A DNA stretch of 23,235 nt from Botryllus schlosseri (Eukaryota > Chordata > Ascidiacea > Stolidobranchia > Styelidae). The translations under genes and the position numbers were made by a program. This document shows, one piece after another, positions 18,725 through 23,235 of the stretch (position 1 is the stretch's first letter; each line of letters begins with the position of its first letter). The stretch is from the NCBI GenBank assembly GCA_000444245.1, contig ATSW01003610.1:1-23235 (forward strand), read 5' to 3'. The notes below the pieces were generated by a model, which ran no database searches, was not told the DNA's origin, and saw only the letters and a program-made list of their open reading frames with translations.

Positions 18725-18732
18725 GCCGACAT
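18725..18732. repeat. right target-site duplication GCCGACAT
   Basis: Exact copy of 17502-17509, immediately after the right terminus. Confidence 0.93.
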
Positions 18733-18980
18733 CGCCTCGTCTGATACAGCCTTTACTGAAGTGAACTGAGGATAAGTTTTAATAGTTTAAACGTTGGAGC
18801 GGTACCAGTATTGGGTACTCAGCTCGTTTAGTTTGTCACGCGCGAGAAGTACCGGTAAGAACTAGTCGAGTCGTTCAGTCCATCAGTAGTAGTGGTAGTG
18901 ACTGGCGGATTTGTACTCGTGTTTTTTTTTGTCTTGACGTATAGCCACTGGTGCTACACAGTATATAGACAGATCGACAG
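18733..18980. other. unassigned stretch
   Basis: No gene is seen. Its first bases, joined to the left flank of the hAT element, belong to a repeat related in inverted orientation to about 16.41-16.43 kb. Confidence 0.35.
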
Positions 18981-18981
18981 A

Positions 18982-19136
18982 CCTATAGGCTGGGCGAGTG
19001 AGCAGCGTGCAAGGCTTTGGCCCTATAGGCTTACCGGCCTGTAGGCTTGCAGGCATGTAGACTTACATGCCTATAGGCAATAGGCATAATACAGGTCTAT
19101 AGGCTTACAGGCTCATATGCTTACACGCCTATATCA
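18982..19136 (+). repeat. CCTATAGGCTTAC-type minisatellite
   Basis: Roughly ten degenerate copies of a 12-16 base unit. Forms include CCTATAGGCTTACCGG, CCTGTAGGCTTGCAGG, CATGTAGACTTACATG, TCTATAGGCTTACAGG and TCATATGCTTACACG. Many units are themselves near-palindromic (CCTATAGG). It lies upstream of the P-element-like gene. Confidence 0.8.
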
Positions 19137-19159
19137 TCTAATTTTCATTTTATCACCAT

Positions 19160-19196
19160 TTATTGCTGGAACTAATTTATTGCTGGAACTAATTAT
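19160..19196 (+). repeat. 17-bp tandem duplication
   Basis: TTTATTGCTGGAACTAA occurs twice in direct succession about 45 bases upstream of the candidate P-element start codon. Confidence 0.85.
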
Positions 19197-19238
19197 ATTA
19201 GACTTGAATTTATTTGACGCTGACACTACGATTGACGA

Positions 19239-21244
19239 ATGGGATATACCTGCTGTGTGCTAAATTGCCGTTCTGGATACAATCCCAGAAAAAGTTCCAC
19301 AGTAGAGGAATGCTCAGTTTTACATGTTAACATGTTTTTCCACAAGAGCAACATTTACGGCAGAAATGGATTAGAGCGATTCCACGCAAAAATTGGATAG
19401 TAACAATATACACCAGGGTGTGTGCGAAGCATTTCTCTCCTGATGACTTCATGGTAGACACCTGTGCTACAAACAGCACCCGCCGAAACAAGCACGAATT
19501 TCAGAAATTATCAAGATCACGTTTGAAACCGGGTGTTGTTCCTCATATTTTCCCGAATCTGTCGGAGTATTTGAGTGTACCGAGCCCTAAATCTCGTAGT
19601 ACGAAATCAACAAGTGCTTCTGCAAGACGTGAAATGCAAAATTCTCTAATTGAGGGCCGTAACAAGCAAATTTTTCTGCTTGAAAATATTGAAACATTAG
19701 CTTCTCTAAAGGAGAAGATTAAGAACGAGACACTACCATCTGGATATAGTTCTGTGTGCACCGATGATTCGCTGCAATTTCACTGGATGGAGACATCAGA
19801 AAATATGATCAATCCACCGAAACTTGCCATATCCCTTCTCATAAAGCAGAATTTGGAAGTCTTTGCTTTTGTTAATTCCAAACCAGTTCCCAGATCGATG
19901 TATGAGAACGTGCTTCCAACCGGATTTGTACAAAGCACCAGCCAGGTAGCCAATGTGCTTGCTGTATGCAGGAAACTGTATAGTGGCAGTGATGACTCGA
20001 GCAGCATTAGTCTTGCTGTGTCTATCCTGGAAGATTATCTCGTCGCTACGGCAAAGTCCACACTCCACAGCTCTACAGGATGGCTGCATGACACCTTTGT
20101 TAGGATTTATTGTGGAACCGTTGACATTGATTCAAATCCACCCAAAAGGTCGCCGATATTCACCTGATACTCTTATGTTGGCTTTCCTGTCGAGATTGAC
20201 TAGTCCTGCACTGTACAAAAAGTTGAAGCATTTCTTTGCCTTGCCTTCGATGAGTCGACCTCGCCAAATATCATCGAAAATGACTGTGGAGCCAAGAAAA
20301 GTAGACTTGCATTATTTAAAAGAGCGATCAGAAGACTTAACACCCCGCGATCGTATCGTATGCCTCATGATAGATTAGGTGTATACAGCACAAAGAATTG
20401 AGTACACCAATGGCTCATTCGCAGGTCTGACTGGGGAAGGCAAACCATCACGTAATGGGCAAAAAAGAGTTATCAATCCCTAGTCTAGATATCCCTGAAC
20501 AAAGCCATAACTATATTCATGGAGAGGCAAAGATCTGACAGAGCTGGACTCACTAACGAGACCTTTATGGCTTGTATTCAAACCATGACCTCAGTCCTTT
20601 CACTGTCAAAATACCTTCAACGGCAACATGGCGTGAAGTATTTTCTCAGCAGAAAAGTCATGTCAGATCCCATTGAGGTTAGATTTGGCATGTACCGGCA
20701 AGTTAACGGGGCAAACTTTTTCATGTCCGTGAAGCAGTTATTGCCTGCGGAAAAGAAGTTCCGCTGCTTGAGCTTACTGCAGCAGCATGGTTTGAAGAGT
20801 ATTCTTAATTTGAATGAACAAGACCCACCTTTGACCGCAACTGTGTTACAACCTGCAGAAGATTTCAAATGGTTGGTGAACTTTCTTTTGCCTATCTCTG
20901 CACCGCTGAATTTTATCACAACTGAAGAGGCCGGTGTGATAGATTTTGTCAGTGCATGCATTGGCCGATCAATTTCTGTGCGACGAAAGTGCATGGGTTG
21001 CAAAACATTGCTGATAACCGACCGTGACGTTCCGGATTTGGATTTCTGCTTCCCAGAAGAATACAAAAGAATATTCAAAATGGCTGATCGAGGTGGACTT
21101 GCTGAGCCTACCGAGTTATGCTTAGCAATAACGATGCTTGCTGTCAAATATTTCACCATCATAAGTGATTCCATGGACATGAAGCAAAAATTGTTTTGTT
21201 GTCAAAAACCAAAGATTTGTTTTCACGGAGGCAACTCACGAGGT
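19239..21244 (+). pseudogene. P-element-like transposase with THAP domain (THAP9 family)
   Basis: The ATG at 19239 starts MGYTCCVLNCRSGYNPRKSS, the first cysteines of a THAP zinc finger. After a frame change near 19330 it continues LRQKWIRAIPRKNW and CAKHFSPDDF, completing the C2CH pattern, then LKPGVVPHIFP, the AVPTF box. A coiled-coil-like NKQIFLLENIETLASLKEKI follows. A second frame change near 20125 leads into SPDTLMLAFLSRLTSPALYK and LTPRDRIVCLMID, where the first catalytic aspartate is expected. An in-frame TAG at about 20376 follows. The middle of the catalytic domain is missing near 20400-20519. Reading resumes with HGVKYFLSRKVMSDPIEVRF, containing the DPxE motif of the last catalytic glutamate, and the C-terminal domain (CMGCKTLLI, CLAITMLAVKYF). 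The visible parts total about 640 residues, shorter than THAP9 (about 900). Homology stops at the Gypsy B LTR at 21245. Confidence 0.8.
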
Positions 21245-21409
21245 TGTAATATATCTGTCTTTAGCCGAGACCCTAACATGCAGACAAGTGATTGTGAGCG
21301 AAAGTCCCTTTATTACTCGCATGACGTCAACTTAAATACGAACGAGAACACAAGACACCAATTATTAGGACTACGTATATCACATCCCTTTTCACCCCAA
21401 GATGCTTAA
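20519..21409 (+). CDS. C-terminal P-transposase open frame, running into a Gypsy LTR
   Basis: The longest plus-strand frame in the window, 296 codons. About the first 240 match the C-terminal half of P-element/THAP9-type transposases: MSDPIEVRFGMYRQVNGANF, a long helical middle, and CMGCKTLL...PTELCLAITM. About the last 55 codons lie in the LTR of Gypsy B (21245-21384) and its inner flank, so the tail from about CNISVFSRD to the stop is foreign. The frame's openness suggests recent activity of the parent copy, but without the first half it is not a complete enzyme. Confidence 0.7.
   Translation: MERQRSDRAGLTNETFMACIQTMTSVLSLSKYLQRQHGVKYFLSRKVMSDPIEVRFGMYRQVNGANFFMSVKQLLPAEKKFRCLSLLQQHGLKSILNLNEQDPPLTATVLQPAEDFKWLVNFLLPISAPLNFITTEEAGVIDFVSACIGRSISVRRKCMGCKTLLITDRDVPDLDFCFPEEYKRIFKMADRGGLAEPTELCLAITMLAVKYFTIISDSMDMKQKLFCCQKPKICFHGGNSRGCNISVFSRDPNMQTSDCERKSLYYSHDVNLNTNENTRHQLLGLRISHPFSPQDA
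21245..21384 (-). repeat. 3' LTR of Gypsy B
   Basis: On the minus strand it begins TGTGATAT and ends ATATTACA, an imperfect 8-bp inverted repeat with TG...CA ends, 140 bp in all. It contains AATAAAG (plus-strand CTTTATT at 21308-21314), a polyadenylation-type signal, and TATTTAAG upstream of it, which could be the promoter. A polypurine run lies just before it (see 21385-21402). The second LTR is outside the window, so the boundary rests on these signs alone. Confidence 0.72.
21385..21402 (-). promoter_or_regulatory. polypurine tract of Gypsy B
   Basis: On the minus strand, TTGGGGTGAAAAGGGA immediately precedes the TGTGATAT start of the LTR. This is the expected position and composition of the plus-strand primer. 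Confidence 0.7.
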
Positions 21410-23235
21410 GTTACGTAGTCCTCCAAGTATTTAGGTTTTCTTCGGATACGCTCTGATCTTCGTGGTATGTGTTGCGGTGTAGTGGGTATACCTGTTGCTT
21501 CATCAGCAACCACGGAGGCAGCTACGTCATCGAAGCACGACGGTTGTGGCGACGTCGACGTCCTCTCGGGTATAGTCCTTTCCACGACCGGTTCCAGCTT
21601 CAGTTCCACATCAGTTACAAGTTTCCGCAGGTGTCTCCGGTTTCTTTTTATAAGCATGCCGGATTCAAGTCGGATGAGGTATCTTCTTTCGTCATAGAAA
21701 CATTCCAAGATCCATCCGCTTCTGTCCCATTTTCTTGTGATCGCATTCTGAATAGAGACATAGTCACCAACATGCATTTTAGGTAAATACTTAACTCTCT
21801 GGTTATAGTATCTATCAGACGTTTGCTTTCGCTTGGCGGCTTCCCTGTCAACACGAAGTTTCTCGTCGTGCCAACTCCGCATGAGCGATCGTTTGTGACA
21901 AGGTATTGCATCCTGTACAGAGTGACCATACAGCATCATCGCGGGGGACAATCCTGTGCTTTTGTGTGGCGTATTCTTCCATTGTAGTACACCTTTGGTC
22001 CATTCATCAGTCGCCTTAAATGGGAATTTTGCATTAGGTTTCCAACACTTACGTAGCAAGTTTTTCGCCCATTTCACTGCGGACTCTGCTATGGAGTTAC
22101 CTTGCGGATACCATGGTGACGAAGGGGACCATTTCACTTTCCACCTTTGAAAAAAATCGTTCAACTCCTTCGATCCAAACGGAGGACCGCCATCACTCCA
22201 AAAGTAATCACAAACCGCACCATTAATGAACCACTCTCGTAAGTATCTAATCACTGTGGTGGCATCTGGGTTTGTAACAGGGCCTTTAACTTCGAATAGG
22301 CCAGAGTACCAATCAACAATTACCAGGAACTTCGCATTATTCAGATCGAACCAATCGGCAGAGATAAATTCGAATGCGTAATTTGGTATTGGGAGATGCT
22401 TAATTGGCTCTTTAGGGTGGCTTGGACGATCTTTGATGCATAATTCACATGTCTTACATGACATCTCAATTTCATTATTCATATTTGGCCAATACACGAT
22501 GAGCCGGGCTCTGGCTTTTGAACTTTCAATGCCTCTGTGGCCGGCATGGAGGTCTTTCAGGATGCCCTTTCGCATCGCTTTGGGAATCACCAATCTGACT
22601 CCTCTCATCACAAAGCCATCGTCACTAACCTGTAATTCTTGCCGTACATTCCAGTATGGGCTAAGAATTTCGTTCAGTTTTTGTTTCTTTTCTGGAAACC
22701 CGTTGGTTACCTGGTTTTTCAGCAACTGATATTCCAAATCTTCGTTGGCTGACCGGCGAACATCTTCCAACCTGAGAGAATAATCTGCTTCCTCAGCGTT
22801 TGCGTGGCGAATCGTACTCACATAAAATTTGCCGAAGTCATTACTCTGTTCGTCGTCTTCGTCAGGAGCGTCTACTGGGTTTCTCGAAAACGCGTCAGCA
22901 GCTTTGTTCTGGGCTCCTGGTATGTATTCAACTGTGAAATTGAAATCCATCAATTTAATCAGTGATCTGAGAATTCTTACATTCTCGACTTCATCGAGTC
23001 GCTTCCTATTGCATATGGCAACAAGAGGTCTGTGGTCAGTGAAGACCTTAAATTCTGTGCCCGCCAAAAAGGTTTTACACTTTCTCGTAGCGTACACAAC
23101 AGCAAAGAGTTCCAATTCGATTGGTGCATAACGCGTCTCAGCGTCCTGCAATGACCGTGATCCTGTCTGGATTACCTTCCACGTGCCATCTTTCTGCTTC
23201 TGTTTTAAATGGAAACCAATTCCATTTTTCTGAGT
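21406..23235 (-). CDS. pol polyprotein of Gypsy B, 3' part (RNase H and integrase)
   Basis: 609 codons are open from the window edge to the stop at 21406-21408. Domains in order: RNase H with ETRYAPIELELFAVVYATRK, TDHRPL and ADAFSR (first ~150 residues); the integrase zinc-binding part (LHAGHRGIESSKARA ... CKTCELC, about residues 225-265); the integrase catalytic core with SADWFDL, FWSDGGPPF and GNSIAESAV supplying the acidic positions (about 285-400); and a C-terminal region (KWDRSGWILECF ... SGMLIKRNRRHLRKL) ending KPKYLEDYVT. The layout is that of K02A2.6-type Ty3/Gypsy pol, whose product copies and integrates the element. Protease and reverse transcriptase would lie beyond the right edge. 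No break is visible. Confidence 0.92.
   Translation of the reverse strand, partial: TQKNGIGFHLKQKQKDGTWKVIQTGSRSLQDAETRYAPIELELFAVVYATRKCKTFLAGTEFKVFTDHRPLVAICNRKRLDEVENVRILRSLIKLMDFNFTVEYIPGAQNKAADAFSRNPVDAPDEDDEQSNDFGKFYVSTIRHANAEEADYSLRLEDVRRSANEDLEYQLLKNQVTNGFPEKKQKLNEILSPYWNVRQELQVSDDGFVMRGVRLVIPKAMRKGILKDLHAGHRGIESSKARARLIVYWPNMNNEIEMSCKTCELCIKDRPSHPKEPIKHLPIPNYAFEFISADWFDLNNAKFLVIVDWYSGLFEVKGPVTNPDATTVIRYLREWFINGAVCDYFWSDGGPPFGSKELNDFFQRWKVKWSPSSPWYPQGNSIAESAVKWAKNLLRKCWKPNAKFPFKATDEWTKGVLQWKNTPHKSTGLSPAMMLYGHSVQDAIPCHKRSLMRSWHDEKLRVDREAAKRKQTSDRYYNQRVKYLPKMHVGDYVSIQNAITRKWDRSGWILECFYDERRYLIRLESGMLIKRNRRHLRKLVTDVELKLEPVVERTIPERTSTSPQPSCFDDVAASVVADEATGIPTTPQHIPRRSERIRRKPKYLEDYVT

Larger units (their letters stand above)
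21245..23235 (-). mobile_element. Ty3/Gypsy LTR retroelement B (minus strand, extends beyond the window)
   Basis: Read on the minus strand, the window holds the 3' portion of a Gypsy element: pol from the right edge to 21406, a polypurine tract, and a 3' LTR (21384-21245). The 5' part lies outside. The visible pol frame is open throughout, so this copy looks whole as far as seen and is probably much younger than Gypsy A. It is inserted at the 3' part of the P-element relic. It differs from Gypsy A in LTR length (140 against 254 bp) and pol sequence, so it is a distinct family. Confidence 0.88.

Noticed and set aside
18982-19136. CRISPR-like array
   Set aside because: Units are short, degenerate and contiguous without uniform unique spacers, and the sequence is eukaryotic. 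It is a minisatellite.
21467-23131. Several plus-strand open stretches over Gypsy B pol
   Set aside because: They are opposite-strand shadows of the long pol frame with its recognisable RNase H and integrase motifs.

Overview
Organism and overall character. This is nuclear DNA of an invertebrate animal. I see no host gene with a convincing exon structure. Nearly everything recognisable is transposable-element material: hAT transposases, a P-element/THAP transposase, a MULE-type transposase, a PIF/Harbinger scrap, two Ty3/Gypsy retroelements and two tRNA-derived SINEs. This mixture suggests a marine invertebrate such as a tunicate, lancelet or cnidarian, but the species cannot be fixed from the window. 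Ambiguous bases (N) are all inside one retroelement interval. Layout, left: 1-1.0 kb is unassigned. A tRNA-derived SINE lies on the minus strand at about 1.02-1.28 kb. A decayed hAT/KIAA1586-like transposase (minus) covers 1.47-3.31 kb. A decayed GTF2IRD2/Charlie8-like hAT transposase (minus) covers 3.50-5.94 kb. It is split by a 1,176-bp non-autonomous hAT element (4503-5678) with a perfect palindromic 8-bp target-site duplication, and that insert carries a smaller MITE-like insert. Layout, middle: 6334-15573 is an old, broken Ty3/Gypsy element (A) with 254-bp LTRs, a 5-bp target duplication (CTATA), a primer-binding site that looks like tRNA-Leu, and a polypurine tract. It has served as a landing pad. 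Inside it are a hAT-like MITE of about 1.5 kb (with a second hAT remnant in it), a 508-bp MITE that splits a tandem duplication, a decayed MULE-type transposase preceded by PHD-finger and OTU-like segments, a tRNA-derived SINE, and a 0.2-kb inverted duplication. Layout, right: 15.6-16.6 kb is unassigned apart from one unidentified minus-strand open stretch. Next come a single-ended hAT-like terminus with AATCCGAA-type repeats, a Harbinger-like scrap, and a well-bounded 1,215-bp hAT deletion derivative (17510-18724, perfect 8-bp duplication GCCGACAT). A CCTATAGGCTTAC-type minisatellite (about 18.98-19.14 kb) follows. A P-element-like gene (about 19.24-21.24 kb) has a THAP domain, AVPTF-like box, coiled coil and transposase core pieces. 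Its 3' end is cut by a second Ty3/Gypsy element (B, minus strand) whose 3' LTR is 21245-21384. Element B's pol gene is open without a visible break to the window edge, so B looks young. How the parts relate: these genes do not form a pathway. The window is a stratigraphy of insertions, whose order can be read from target-site duplications: hAT into hAT at 4.5 kb; MITEs, MULE and SINE into Gypsy A; hAT into an older repeat at 17.5 kb; Gypsy B into the P element. The most unusual items are the PHD+OTU+MULE transposase relic, the P-element reading frame that now ends inside a Gypsy LTR, a 30-nt segment shared in inverted orientation between the P-element deletion zone and 16.05 kb, and the inverted duplication in Gypsy A.
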